DNA of 64,000 bases from an uncultured Pseudodesulfovibrio sp. (GCF_963664965.1 NZ_OY761823.1:258001-322000), one strand, 5' to 3'. Counted from the stretch's first letter, positions 36,801 through 43,591 are shown. Numbers and translations are program-made. The notes: a model not told the origin generated them from the letters alone.

Positions 36801-38243
36801 CTCGATGCCCGTGACGTGGGCAAGGGCAAAGGTGTCGGACACCCCGTCAAACTTGAGGGTATCAAGACCGTTGCCGCCCACGACCGTGTCGTCCTGACTG
36901 AATTCCCCGAGAGTGAACGTATTGGCGTCACTGTCATACACGCCCACGGCGATCAGGTCGTTGCCGCACAGGCCATCGATATAGTTGGCCCCGGTACCGC
37001 CGTATAGGTAATTGTCCAGCGGGTTTGCGCTGATGACGTTGTCCGGCGTCACCACTGACTGCCCGTCGTCATACGGCATGGCCCCGTAGACGGTCGTCAC
37101 GGTGGCACCGTTGATGTTCACGACTTCAGCCGGGTCCGTATTGCCCGTGGTTTCGTAATACGGCGTATCGCGCGGGGGAGAACAGCCGCCGACGAGGTCC
37201 ACGGTCACATTCGCTTCCCATCCGGACAGGTCCAGAGTGGTAACGACGGGAGGAACAACCGGGTCGTCATCCGGCGGAGGATCATCAGGTTCAGGCGTTG
37301 GAGGTGCTGGCGGAGGAGACGGAGGTGGTGGCGGTGGTGGCGGTGGCGACGGAGGTTCAGGCGGTTCAGGTGGCGGTGGAGGAGGCGGAGGCGGTGGTGG
37401 CGGAGCGGGTTGAGGCTGCGGAGCGGGTTCCGGCTCTGGCTCGAGTTCTGGTTCCGGTTCAGGCTCACCCTCACCTTCTCCTTCATCCTCACCTTCCTCG
37501 CCTTCACCTTCTCCTTCCTCACCTTCACCTTCCTCGCCTTCTCCTTCTTCGCCCTCACCTTCGCCTTCCTCGCCTTCCTCGCCTTCTTCACCTTCTTCAC
37601 CTTCCTGCTCGTCTTCCGCATCATCGTCTTGCCCGTTGAAATCGGGCGCACTCTGTTGCAGAGACTGACTGGAAAGCTGCTCAAACTGGGCGAGCTGTGA
37701 CTGGGAAGCCTGAAAAACGGGACTGAGGCCTGCCGGGGTAGCGGAAACGGACATGCCGTCACTGGTGATGACACGGACCGGACCGCCGGAAATGGGACGA
37801 ATGACAACCGGCTTATCCACGAAATCGACCACCACGTGCTCTTCCACTCCATCGGCTCCGATGTTGTGTCCCGTGGTGGTCCCGCGAATGCCTATAGTCG
37901 CCAGAGGCGTCTCCAACTGGAACCCTTCAGGGTTCATGTCCACGATCTCGCCGGTAACGGAACGAAACGTTCCCTGAACCAGCTTGATCGTCATTTCACC
38001 GGTACTCTGCACCGGGTCGAAAACGTACGTATCCAGAATGACTGAGGAGTTTGGCCCCTGAGACAACAATGCACCGTCATTGAATTTTATTTCGACGGCA
38101 GATCCCCGGCCAACAGTATTGATGACATCGTCAGCATAGACAGGGCTGTTTGCAGCAAGTTCCCTTACTCCATCAGCACTTTCCGCAGTGGCCGTTCCAT
38201 ATGCGACGGTAACGACACCGATCTGTCCTGTAGCGTCTGCCAT
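30840..38243 (-). CDS. FecR-RTX giant exported protein, 2467 residues
   Basis: Residues 1-155 are a FecR-like domain closely matching that of the neighbour (FNDGALLSQGPNSSVILDTY, TPLATIGIRGTTTG). Next come a Glu/Gly run (205-262), a Glu-Pro run and a proline run (about 274-334). The body has many RTX units of about 60-75 residues, each with a VNLxTGTASDGxGGTDTLSN-like strand pair and a GxxxDDTLxGN calcium loop. The end (VAITDFNGDFDKIGV, LYYDDGQGS) looks like a type I secretion tail. GAGGAGAG precedes the ATG. It was probably duplicated with the 1568-residue gene. A calcium-stiffened surface adhesin is the best guess. Confidence 0.9.
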   Translation of the reverse strand: MADATGQIGVVTVAYGTATAESADGVRELAANSPVYADDVINTVGRGSAVEIKFNDGALLSQGPNSSVILDTYVFDPVQSTGEMTIKLVQGTFRSVTGEIVDMNPEGFQLETPLATIGIRGTTTGHNIGADGVEEHVVVDFVDKPVVIRPISGGPVRVITSDGMSVSATPAGLSPVFQASQSQLAQFEQLSSQSLQQSAPDFNGQDDDAEDEQEGEEGEEGEEGEEGEGEGEEGEGEEGEGEEGEGEGEEGEDEGEGEGEPEPEPELEPEPEPAPQPQPAPPPPPPPPPPPPEPPEPPSPPPPPPPPPSPPPAPPTPEPDDPPPDDDPVVPPVVTTLDLSGWEANVTVDLVGGCSPPRDTPYYETTGNTDPAEVVNINGATVTTVYGAMPYDDGQSVVTPDNVISANPLDNYLYGGTGANYIDGLCGNDLIAVGVYDSDANTFTLGEFSQDDTVVGGNGLDTLKFDGVSDTFALAHVTGIEAIQLGTQAVDIRSTPDAMVDAGATLTLDGALSSDVTFWAYNDTDSKFYMVGGSGDDYLKGASLADTLFGGAGDDCLSGQDGDDTLSGTGGGADTIEAGDGNDRIFMDDEFGAGDYVNGSSGDDTLYYTDNGSGTDDLDNVNGIENVVFGNAVTAVTLDHGISDSGATLHVDASALIGTNGFTFDGSGATYNVTGGSWHDEIFTVDGDDSVDGGAGDDTIIADLGNDTVAGGSGDDSLLAGGGDDSLTGDSGADYVNGGAGVDVLDYSGSTAGISVNLETGSASGGFAAGDTVIGIENLIGSGYGDTLGGAGSASNELTGGAGNDLFEMSTFLGSDDTLAGGAGDDSLSFTDATGVEGMTDLDNVTGIENIALGKAETGISVSDSLISSGQVLNVDASALTGSSDILSWDGSGVTSWAHNLMGGSSDDTIWTGAGDDTVNGGAGNDIIRGGAGDDSILGGAGDDTVKGSAGDDSLDGGSGGYDWLDYGDGSTGISLSFVSGSATDGLGGTDSFTNFLGVIGTAHDDSMVGDDADNRFIGQEGDDTIDGGDGSRDEVYYTSATGSVTVNLSTGTASDGLGGTDTLSNIERVRGSNQNDTLIGNAESNSFYGMLGDDSIDGGDGNDWAKYGYASGGVSVNLQSGVVTGADGSDTLVSIEKVEGSAFDDTLVGLNSWTFFEGGDGADSITGGGGHNLVSHYDDISGVTVDLAAGSAVDGWGNTDTLTDIRGAEGSQFDDSLTGDALNNEFVGSGGNDTIDGGGGHEDTISFWDATTGVNVNLLAGTAQDGQGGTDSVSNVERVMGTAYDDTLTGDAGENGFEGAGGSDLIDGGANSRASREMDVARYSSAVAGISASLVTGLVSDGSGGTDTLSNIEGLWGSSYDDTMVGDDNWGNVFFDGGGSDLIDGGSVHDSGADTGFDMVSYYYGAAVSASITGTSGTVTDLATGTAWTDSLTNIDAVEGSGYGDSLVGGAGSQEFMPNAGDDTVRGGDGDDGVSYWNMTDSISVAWSTDHWVVNIGVGDVGTDLLYEIESIEGSEGADTFNATGYNYPDSHDLVFRGWDGADSFTGGTGWDVVSYWDDPAGVHVDLSGSDFGGSLQGVDGWGNQETLTGIEGIEGSAFDDTLRGNGEVNIFEGWKGNDIIDGGSSINTASYWSSTGGVTANLVTGSADDGMGGTDTLSGIANLIGSVYDDSLTGDTLANQLNGRGGDDTLVGGNDEPDTVTFRDDPGAVYVNVGAGTATDGWGDTDTLVEIEDVEGSQYDDTLLGSSGTNIIFGGEGNDLIRGGEDDDTLTGNDGADTFQYTSTAELGSSIEEISDFVSGTDKVQFAGAWAGATLYWFEEASYDGIIDGADNSNPAVIWDSDNNQLWYDSDASTSNPAGEYRIAGLPGSAPVMTDIIVDGGSVIAGPVSGTSWTGTAAAESHSGGTGDDTLDGAGGDDTLSGEGGADILKGGDGVDSLIGGAGNDTLMPYGGSNSSAEVFGAESLSGGDGTDVVTDTALAVDFSNMTLDGIEEFAITDYQSFTFASSQISGQAWTITGSQYSSLTVNGTAGDDAVSFASLSAGGMNGSVDINLGAGHDSFRGSQAGEYVMGEGGDDTIQGVDGDDYLSGGMGADVFVYEYGSAINLADTGDTISGFESAVDRIWLKGGIAQDMSWYMEGNYDGIIDGATADVPVLVWDPLNHKLWYDDKPQDSDGAWQGVMADADGVTIPMGDIFIEGHTLLEPTSGAKVMTGTTGNDTMTFSGTDMGTLFGYDGNDSLTGDDEPDRLIGGQGADTLDGGAGEDIASYTYDPSAVLVDLSGTVITASHEAVDGWGNNDEISNIEHIEGSGYNDSLYGDSGANALVGFDGADFLCGMGGADTLSGGVGADTFFFQSKSALTVAITDFNGDFDKIGVLESEFGAYNTDRFGYVDAATYSGGFSFDSGETSGFVYASVNGSPTGNLYYDDGQGSITLLASISETADDATPGDSNPLADDFYSIGSAAP
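37300..37629 (-). repeat. simple-sequence tract coding Glu/Gly, Glu-Pro and poly-Pro
   Basis: DNA of the large RTX gene is built here from repeats of GAAGGTGAG-like and CCACCGCCT-like units. It links the FecR domain to the RTX body and should vary in length between strains by slippage. Confidence 0.8.
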
Positions 38244-38396
38244 GCCCTCTCCTCAAAAAATATACCTACTAATACCCATACCACCGTATAAATTTCACTT
38301 CAACTCTATTCCACATTTATAACAGTTCTGTTTTCATCATTTATCCAGCTTTTATTTCTACACTTTTCAAAACCGAACAAAATCATGAACAGATTC

Positions 38397-38750
38397 TCAC
38401 ACATTCATTGAAGCCGTTTGCAAGACGCATATTTCGGTAAACCCGTACAGGGCGGCGAAACGGAACAGTTTCGAATCGAATTTCCCTTCGCAACTGGCAC
38501 GCACCCCCATGACCCGGCTTTTACCGAGCCGTCTGGCTTCCTCCTTTACCCAGTTCACATCGCCGGAGACATTTCTCCGCACCTGCGGCCCCCACCGATG
38601 CAGGGTGACGTGCAGTTCCAGATCGTCACCCCGCTCAGCCACGGCTGCATGACCGTAGACATCGCCACGGTCATGCAGTTCCAGCCAGCGATAACAGTCC
38701 GGGAAATGGGACATGACTTCCGGCTTGTCGCCGATCTCACGAACGCTCAC
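38397..38750 (-). CDS. phage-type GNAT-like protein
   Basis: A 117-residue protein whose GTG start lies inside the end of the terminase gene (14-base overlap) behind GGGAGGGG. The segment WVKEEARRLGKSRVMGVRA followed by KLFRFAALYGF resembles the helix-strand and C-terminal helix of GNAT acetyltransferases, but the acetyl-CoA pyrophosphate loop (Q/R-x-x-G-x-G/A) is not seen. Small proteins of this sort are often encoded beside phage terminases. The function is not known, and the GNAT link is weak. Confidence 0.6.
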   Translation of the reverse strand: MSVREIGDKPEVMSHFPDCYRWLELHDRGDVYGHAAVAERGDDLELHVTLHRWGPQVRRNVSGDVNWVKEEARRLGKSRVMGVRASCEGKFDSKLFRFAALYGFTEICVLQTASMNV

Positions 38751-40074
38751 GGCCCCTCCCGAACGGATTGTAGTCGTTGGTGGTCTTCAATGCTCTCGGC
38801 CCGCTGTCCGGCTGCCGGAACCCCACGGCGAAATACCGGAAAGCATCCACCGCATGACTGGTCCAGTCGTGTACCGGCTGCGAAGAGAAGTCATTCATGC
38901 GCTCGCGGAATTCCCGCCGGTAATGCCGCAGGGCCTCGATGCCCGCCTCGCACTTGTCAACATCGAACCAGCACATCGGCAGGGTAGTCCGGACCGCGTT
39001 GATGCCGTCCTGCACCGGGATATTCGGCGCGATGACAAAACGGATGCCCAGCCCCCGCGCGATCTCCAGCCGGGATTTTCCCGTGCCGAGCTCCCGCACC
39101 CGAATGTCGTGGGGCGCGATGTGGGTGCCGTATTTATACCCCTTTTCATCCAGTACGCAGGCATAGTGATCCAGTCCTTCGCCGCTGGCTTCATAGTAGT
39201 CGATGACCGCATACGTACCCCCCGGACGGGCCTGCACGAACCAGATGGCGGTAGAATCGCTCATGCCGAGGTCCCACGAGGTGTGCACGGGAATGGACGG
39301 ATCGTACGCAACGGAAGTCAGTCGTCCCTCCTTGTCCGCTTCGCCCATGAGGTTGCCGAAATACGCTCCCCTGATGGCAGCGGTGAAGGAACACTCGAAT
39401 TCCTGCTCGTATTCTTCCGGCGACATTTCACGGGCCGCGGCGTCCAGTTCATCGGGATCGATGATGTGCGTTTCAGATGCCCGGTACATGGCGGCAAACC
39501 ATTCCGGGGCACGTCTGGCATCTTCCCACAATTCATACAGGGCGTTCTTGCCGCGCGGCGTGCCGATGAACATGCCCCAGCCCTTCCGGTCTGATAGGGC
39601 GGGCCGAATGACCTCGGTCCAAACCCGCTTGGGCATCTGGGCCACCTCGTCGAACACCACGGCGTCCAGATACATGCCGCGCAGGGAATCCGGATTTTCC
39701 GCCCCGAAGAGCCGGATGCGCGCACCGTTCGGAAAATCGGCCCGCAGTTCGGTTTCATGGAATTTCACTTCGCAGTCATCGGAACCGAGACCGCAGTATC
39801 GCTTGAGTTCATCCCAGACCACGGTCTTGGCCTGTTTGTAGAGCGGAGCGATGTAAGCCCCGCGCCAATCCGGACGTTCCGTCTTCCGGGCCGCCTCGAT
39901 CAGGCGGTTGACCGACAGCACGGTCTTGCCGAATCGGCGGTGACAGACCAGCACCGAGAAACGGGCCAGTCCCGCCTCGATTTCAGCCTGATGTTTACGG
40001 GGTGTATAAAGTCCTTTTTTCACGTCGTTACCTTCCTTATGTTGACGGACGAAGGTGCTGAGGGTATCCCTCAT
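38737..40074 (-). CDS. phage terminase large subunit
   Basis: A 445-residue DNA-packaging motor. ATPase part: Walker A CHRRFGKT, Walker B LDAVVFDEVAQ, and coupling motif MFIGTPRGKN. Nuclease part: SWDLGMSDSTAIWF with the first metal-binding Asp, and HDWTSHAVDAFRYFAVG with the last. The length is normal and the frame intact. The ATG at 40074 has GGAGG ten bases before it; a GTG at 40023 with AGGAAGG is an equally good start. No portal, capsid or tail gene is adjacent: downstream comes the GNAT-like gene, then the RTX giants. It could belong to a decayed prophage, a satellite or a gene transfer agent. Confidence 0.93.
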   Translation of the reverse strand: MRDTLSTFVRQHKEGNDVKKGLYTPRKHQAEIEAGLARFSVLVCHRRFGKTVLSVNRLIEAARKTERPDWRGAYIAPLYKQAKTVVWDELKRYCGLGSDDCEVKFHETELRADFPNGARIRLFGAENPDSLRGMYLDAVVFDEVAQMPKRVWTEVIRPALSDRKGWGMFIGTPRGKNALYELWEDARRAPEWFAAMYRASETHIIDPDELDAAAREMSPEEYEQEFECSFTAAIRGAYFGNLMGEADKEGRLTSVAYDPSIPVHTSWDLGMSDSTAIWFVQARPGGTYAVIDYYEASGEGLDHYACVLDEKGYKYGTHIAPHDIRVRELGTGKSRLEIARGLGIRFVIAPNIPVQDGINAVRTTLPMCWFDVDKCEAGIEALRHYRREFRERMNDFSSQPVHDWTSHAVDAFRYFAVGFRQPDSGPRALKTTNDYNPFGRGRERS

Positions 40075-40077
40075 GAA

Positions 40078-41115
40078 ATGAAAACCTCCGTCCCGGTTAT
40101 TCTTTGTTGTCTGTTGTTTTTACTTGCAGGTTGTTTCGGCGCATCCCACTCCGGGGCACGCCCCGGCCTGACGGCACAGGATCGCGAGACCCAGCAGCGC
40201 GAGGCACTTGCAGCCGACGCCCTGGACAAGGCCATGCAGCTGTATCATGACGGTGAGTATCTTGAAGAAGAAGCCGCGCTGGGCTATCTTGACGAGGCCA
40301 TCGGATATGACCCGAACCTGATAAACGCCAGATACCAGCGGGCAATTCTCCTGCTGACCCTCGGACGCAACGCCGACGCACTGCTGGATGTGGACGCCAT
40401 ACTCAAGATCAAGCCGGATCATCTCCGGGCACGGTTTTCCCGCGCCTACATCATGTTCCGCAGCCAGGATTACACTTCCGCGATACGTGACTTTTCCAAG
40501 GTGCTTGCAGACGACGACTCCATTTCCGAGGCCTTTGCCATGCGCGGTGCCTGCTATGCGAAAATGGGACGCAACGAGGACGCCATCGCCGACTATGACA
40601 GGGCCATCGCCCTGAATCCGGCACATCATGAAGCCTATTACAACCGGGGGCTGGCACACATCGCACTGCACGACGATGCCAAGGCCGTCCGGGACCTGAC
40701 AGACGCCATGGCCATGGATTCGCAGTCTCTTGATACGGTCATGACCCGTGGTGCCGCATACATGCGTCTGGGCCGTTTCACACGGGCCGCCGCCGACTTC
40801 CAGCGGGCCATAGCCCTTTCGCCAAACGACAGCGCCCTGTACGCGCTTCTTGCCGAAGCCTACGCCGGGACCGGGGAATACGGGAAAGCGATACGGGCCG
40901 GACAAAAGGCCCTGAACATGGCCCGCATCGAGAAGGACGGCAAAGCCGTCACGGCATACACCGAGATCATCGCGGGGTATAAAGCCGAAGCGGCCAAGCC
41001 ACGCCCCAAGCCGAAACCGGCCCCCAAGCCTGCACCGAAACCCGAATCCAAGACCGAGAAACCTGCGGGCAAGGACAACGCCGAAGCGGTTCCCACTGTC
41101 GAGCCGAAACCGTAA
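40078..41115 (+). CDS. TPR-repeat lipoprotein
   Basis: A 345-residue lipoprotein. The signal MKTSVPVILCCLLFLLAGC fixes the start at 40078. About seven tetratricopeptide repeats follow (ALGYLDEAIGYDPNLINARY, ALLDVDAILKIKPDHLRARF, AIADYDRAIALNPAHHEAYY and so on), then a Lys/Pro-rich tail (PKPKPAPKPAPKPESK). TPR lipoproteins hold envelope protein complexes together. The gene is on the strand opposite to the phage genes, 3 bases from the terminase start and 4 bases from the end of the 70-residue gene, as if inserted as cargo. Confidence 0.88.
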   Translation: MKTSVPVILCCLLFLLAGCFGASHSGARPGLTAQDRETQQREALAADALDKAMQLYHDGEYLEEEAALGYLDEAIGYDPNLINARYQRAILLLTLGRNADALLDVDAILKIKPDHLRARFSRAYIMFRSQDYTSAIRDFSKVLADDDSISEAFAMRGACYAKMGRNEDAIADYDRAIALNPAHHEAYYNRGLAHIALHDDAKAVRDLTDAMAMDSQSLDTVMTRGAAYMRLGRFTRAAADFQRAIALSPNDSALYALLAEAYAGTGEYGKAIRAGQKALNMARIEKDGKAVTAYTEIIAGYKAEAAKPRPKPKPAPKPAPKPESKTEKPAGKDNAEAVPTVEPKP

Positions 41116-41119
41116 CGGC

Positions 41120-41332
41120 CTACCGGAACACATCGAGCAGCATCCTTCCGCCGAGTCCGGCCACCCCGGCGAGGCAGCCCCAGACCATGCGCTCAAGTGT
41201 CTTGATCTTCACATGATGGCTGACGCAACGGCGGGCAAGATTGATCTCGCGGATGTCTTCCTGAATGGTCTTGACACGCTCATCGATACGCACCAGCAGA
41301 TCTTGCAATTCGCATCGTTCCATGGCGGTCAT
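41120..41332 (-). CDS. small phage-type membrane protein, 70 residues
   Basis: A 70-residue protein with an N-terminal coiled coil (LQDLLVRIDERVKTIQEDI) and one C-terminal membrane helix (MVWGCLAGVAGLGGRMLL). Its ATG overlaps the stop of the holin-like gene by 4 bases. Small proteins of this shape are common in phage lysis and gene-transfer-agent cassettes and may be a holin accessory or spanin-like partner. No family name can be given with confidence. Confidence 0.7.
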   Translation of the reverse strand: MTAMERCELQDLLVRIDERVKTIQEDIREINLARRCVSHHVKIKTLERMVWGCLAGVAGLGGRMLLDVFR

Positions 41333-41736
41333 TTGCTTCCCCCCACGGCATCCTTGAGGCTCCTAAGCGCCGACGGCAGATAATCGCCGATCTTCTTGAC
41401 GCCCAGCACGGCCGCCACGATCCAGAACGTGACCTGCAAAAACCAGTCGGGCAGGTTTTCCCATGCCGCAAGGACCTCCCCCGCGCCGTCCGGGTCGATG
41501 CCGCTCCAGACAAAGAATCCGATCCATGCGAAGAACAGCACGTCGTCTTTCCAGCCTGCGTTTTCCAGTTGTTTCATTTCCCATTCATGGTTGAACTCAC
41601 GATCGCTCCTTGCGAGGCGCATCCGGTTTTCCATAACGGTTTTCTTCAATTCCTGTTTCTGTTTCATGTGCCCGGAAATGCCTTCCACTACCGTGGTCAG
41701 CAAACCGGCCACCGCGCCGATAATTGGTATGGGCAT
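41329..41736 (-). CDS. holin-like protein (GTA/phage 3-TM type)
   Basis: A 135-residue protein beginning MPIPIIGAVAGLLTTVVEGI at 41736, with GGAG upstream. A charged helix (KQKQELKKTVMENRMRLARS) is followed by two membrane helices (VLFFAWIGFFVWSGI and FLQVTFWIVAAVLGVKKIG). This layout matches the three-helix holin family described for gene transfer agents and many phages. It would make the inner-membrane hole for release. It is first in a two-gene operon. The 86-base module at 41789-41874 lies just upstream in the right orientation to drive it. Confidence 0.72.
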   Translation of the reverse strand: MPIPIIGAVAGLLTTVVEGISGHMKQKQELKKTVMENRMRLARSDREFNHEWEMKQLENAGWKDDVLFFAWIGFFVWSGIDPDGAGEVLAAWENLPDWFLQVTFWIVAAVLGVKKIGDYLPSALRSLKDAVGGSK

Positions 41737-41788
41737 GATTGTCCGTCTCCTTATCCGTCGATGGGTATCCATCAGGTACGCGACAACC

Positions 41789-41874
41789 ATACCCCCGGTT
41801 TTCGGCTCAGGACGAAAACGGGCGAAAAGGACCCCAAAACGGGCGATAATAGCATAACTTGGAGGGTTGACAGG
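41789..41874 (-). promoter_or_regulatory. 86-base promoter-like module, copy A (before the holin operon)
   Basis: It is nearly identical, on the opposite strand, to 56684-56769 before the rhs gene. On the minus strand it has two CGCCCGTTTT boxes 21 bases apart (41845-41836 and 41824-41815), then 23 bases, then a TATGGT -10-like hexamer. A 33-base piece with one box is repeated at 41988-42020. Confidence 0.6.
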
Positions 41875-41909
41875 GGGTGGAAACGGAGACGATTTCGTGA
41901 AGACCCCAC

Positions 41910-41931
41910 AAATCCGCAGGACAGCGGATTT
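41910..41931. repeat. 22-base palindrome, copy 1
   Basis: Arms AAATCCGC and GCGGATTT around AGGACA. An identical copy is at 42921-42942, where it ends the broken rhs fragment. Confidence 0.8.
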
Positions 41932-41987
41932 GGACGTCGGTTCCTTACCGACGCCGCGAAGCGGTGAGCCACAGGACGTGGCGAATC

Positions 41988-42020
41988 AAAACGGGCGATA
42001 ATAGCATAACTTGGAGGGTT
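41988..42020 (-). repeat. 33-base direct repeat of part of the promoter module
   Basis: Identical to 41836-41868. It contains one AAAACGGGCG box (CGCCCGTTTT on the minus strand) and the AACTTGGAGGGTT edge. Confidence 0.85.
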
Positions 42021-42080
42021 AGGGGGGATTTGAGGAGCGGCAACGACGGGTTTATGACTTTTGTGTTTTAAAAGAGGAAG

Positions 42081-42753
42081 AAAGGCGAAAGGCAGAAATC
42101 CAGTCGCTCGCGCTCCCTCCATGTCCTACGCGGACGGCGGTACTTTCTTAGCTGAGCCGCCCCAAGAAAGTACCAAAGAAGCTCGGCTTTCGCTTGATTT
42201 ACCCGCCAAGTCCTCACCGCCGAGAATCTGATCTGATCGGCGCGGCTCCACAGCAGGAAAAGCGTAGGCCCTGCCATTCGTTGGGTACGGGATTATGTCG
42301 ATTTATAAGGGTTCCGCCACTAAAGCCGCCATTCCCCGATCAGTCAGCTTCTAAGGCTTGTGAGGTTTAATTGGCTAGTCCGGGGTACTTCAGTTGTTAA
42401 GCTGGAGCGAAAGGCAAGTGCGGCAACGAAAATTCGTCTTTTGTTTTCCCTGCTTGCCTTTCATTCATTTTTCCACACGAAGACCGGCACTTAGCCCTTA
42501 GCTTCGAAGCCTAGAAGCTGACAAAACGTGGCCGCGGCTCTATCGAATCCCGGAGCCGTCCCCGGCGACTGGATTCGGGAGCGGCCCGGTTTGATCAGAT
42601 TCTTGGTTTCGAAGATACTAGGCGGTGAAGCTCAGAACAAAAGCAGTTTCTTTCGTTCTTTCTTTTCTGCTTTGGAAAAAGAAAGGACCCCGCCGGGAGG
42701 GCATGGAAGGAGCAAAAGCGACTGGATTTCGTATTTTGCCTTTCCTGCCTTTC
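42081..42753. repeat. fold-back repeat element, copy A (about 0.67 kb)
   Basis: The outer 45 bases at each end are imperfect inverted repeats (GAAATCCAGTCGCT at the left, AGCGACTGGATTTC at the right). Inner segments are inverted too: GTCAGCTTCTA at left against TAGAAGCTGAC at right, and AATCTGATC against GATCAGATT. The same element stands in direct orientation at 56041-56675, with over 100 bases near the right side almost identical. A short frame inside (42528-42767) is kept in both copies but does not look like a protein. No transposase is encoded, so any mobility would need help in trans. Confidence 0.8.
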
Positions 42754-42782
42754 CCGAAAAAAGTTAATCATTTACAAGCAGC

Positions 42783-42944
42783 AACGAGATAAAGGCTATC
42801 CAGTACGACCCATTCGGCGGTGTCATCGAGGACAGCAACCCCGACTTCAAAATTCCGTTCGGCTTCGCAGGCGGCCTGCATGACCGCGATCTGGGTTTCG
42901 TAACTTTCGGTTGCCGTGACAAATCCGCAGGACAGCGGATTTGA
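42783..42944 (+). pseudogene. rhs core fragment
   Basis: Codes for 46 residues closely matching residues 216-261 of the intact Rhs protein at 56824-58086 (KAIQYDPFGG, IEDSNPDF, GFAGGLHDRDLGFV). It has no start and runs into the 22-base palindrome, whose last bases supply a TGA. It is a leftover of an older rhs gene or a donor piece for exchange. Confidence 0.88.
42921..42942. repeat. 22-base palindrome, copy 2
   Basis: Same sequence as 41910-41931. It interrupts the rhs fragment exactly after the codons for FGCRD. Confidence 0.8.
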
Positions 42945-42983
42945 AAAGACGGCGCACGTCGTTCAAACGTGCGCCGTCTTTTT
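42944..42983. terminator. bidirectional terminator
   Basis: A 16-base stem AAAAGACGGCGCACGT / ACGTGCGCCGTCTTTT with a 7-base loop and a T run. It ends the methyltransferase-degP-htpX transcript on the minus strand and any read-through from the repeats on the plus strand. Confidence 0.9.
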
Positions 42984-43042
42984 CTGATTTTCAGGCCGTC
43001 CCGAAGGCCGTCAGAAAACCAATTCAGGTCCGCGTCTTCCGG

Positions 43043-43591
43043 CTACGGCATCCGCAGCACGGCACACATGCCCTGTGAATGATGCCCGTGCATGGTGGTG
43101 TAGACGGACTCCTCGAAATAAAGCGTCTCGAATCCGGAAAACAGGGCTTCCATGTGGTTCCGGTCATGATGGCGCAGAGTGCCGCCGTCGCTGACGTCAA
43201 ACAGTCCGTAGATGCCGTATTTTTCCTGTCCGAGCTTGTAGCGGTCGAGGTTGCGCCTGTCCCGGTTGAGCAGGAAATCGATGACATACAATGTGCCGCC
43301 GGGAACGAGGGTGCGCTGGAGTTCCAGCAGGGCCTCGGCCTGTTCATTGGTCTTGGGAATGCATGTGAGCACGCCGAGCATGAGGGCGGCATCAAAGGAG
43401 TTGTCTTCGTAGGGAAGCGGCCCGCCGGAATAGGCGGTGAGGTTGAGTCCCGGACGCTCACGCAGGCCACGCTCCACGAGCGTTTCCGAGAAATCTATGC
43501 CGGTCAGGTCCGAGTAGCCGCTGTCCGAAAGCTCGGCAAGCGTCCGGCCATAGCCGCAGCCGAAATCGAGAATCCGGGCATCCTGCGGCAC
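43043..43591 (-). CDS. class I SAM-dependent methyltransferase (start uncertain)
   Basis: A Rossmann-fold methyltransferase: ILDFGCGYGRTLAEL is the SAM-binding motif I, LTGIDFSETLVERG motif II, YEDNSFDAALMLGVL motif III. The first legal start is the GTG at 43591, giving 182 residues that lack the usual N-terminal helix. The frame is open and reads like the family (TYWTEKGKDKTF, TPFDIHLFSRYV) up to an ATA codon at 43678, six bases after a perfect AAAGGAGG. Just before that is the degP stop. So translation probably starts at ATA 43678 (211 residues). The substrate is unknown. Last gene of a htpX-degP operon. Confidence 0.85.
   Translation of the reverse strand: MPQDARILDFGCGYGRTLAELSDSGYSDLTGIDFSETLVERGLRERPGLNLTAYSGGPLPYEDNSFDAALMLGVLTCIPKTNEQAEALLELQRTLVPGGTLYVIDFLLNRDRRNLDRYKLGQEKYGIYGLFDVSDGGTLRHHDRNHMEALFSGFETLYFEESVYTTMHGHHSQGMCAVLRMP

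Noticed and set aside
42528..42767. Short frames in both fold-back copies (42528-42767 and 56441-56824) beginning with the same residues
   Set aside because: They lie in palindromic DNA and keep similarity only because the DNA is repeated; no ribosome site or protein-like pattern. The second also runs into the promoter module and the rhs start.
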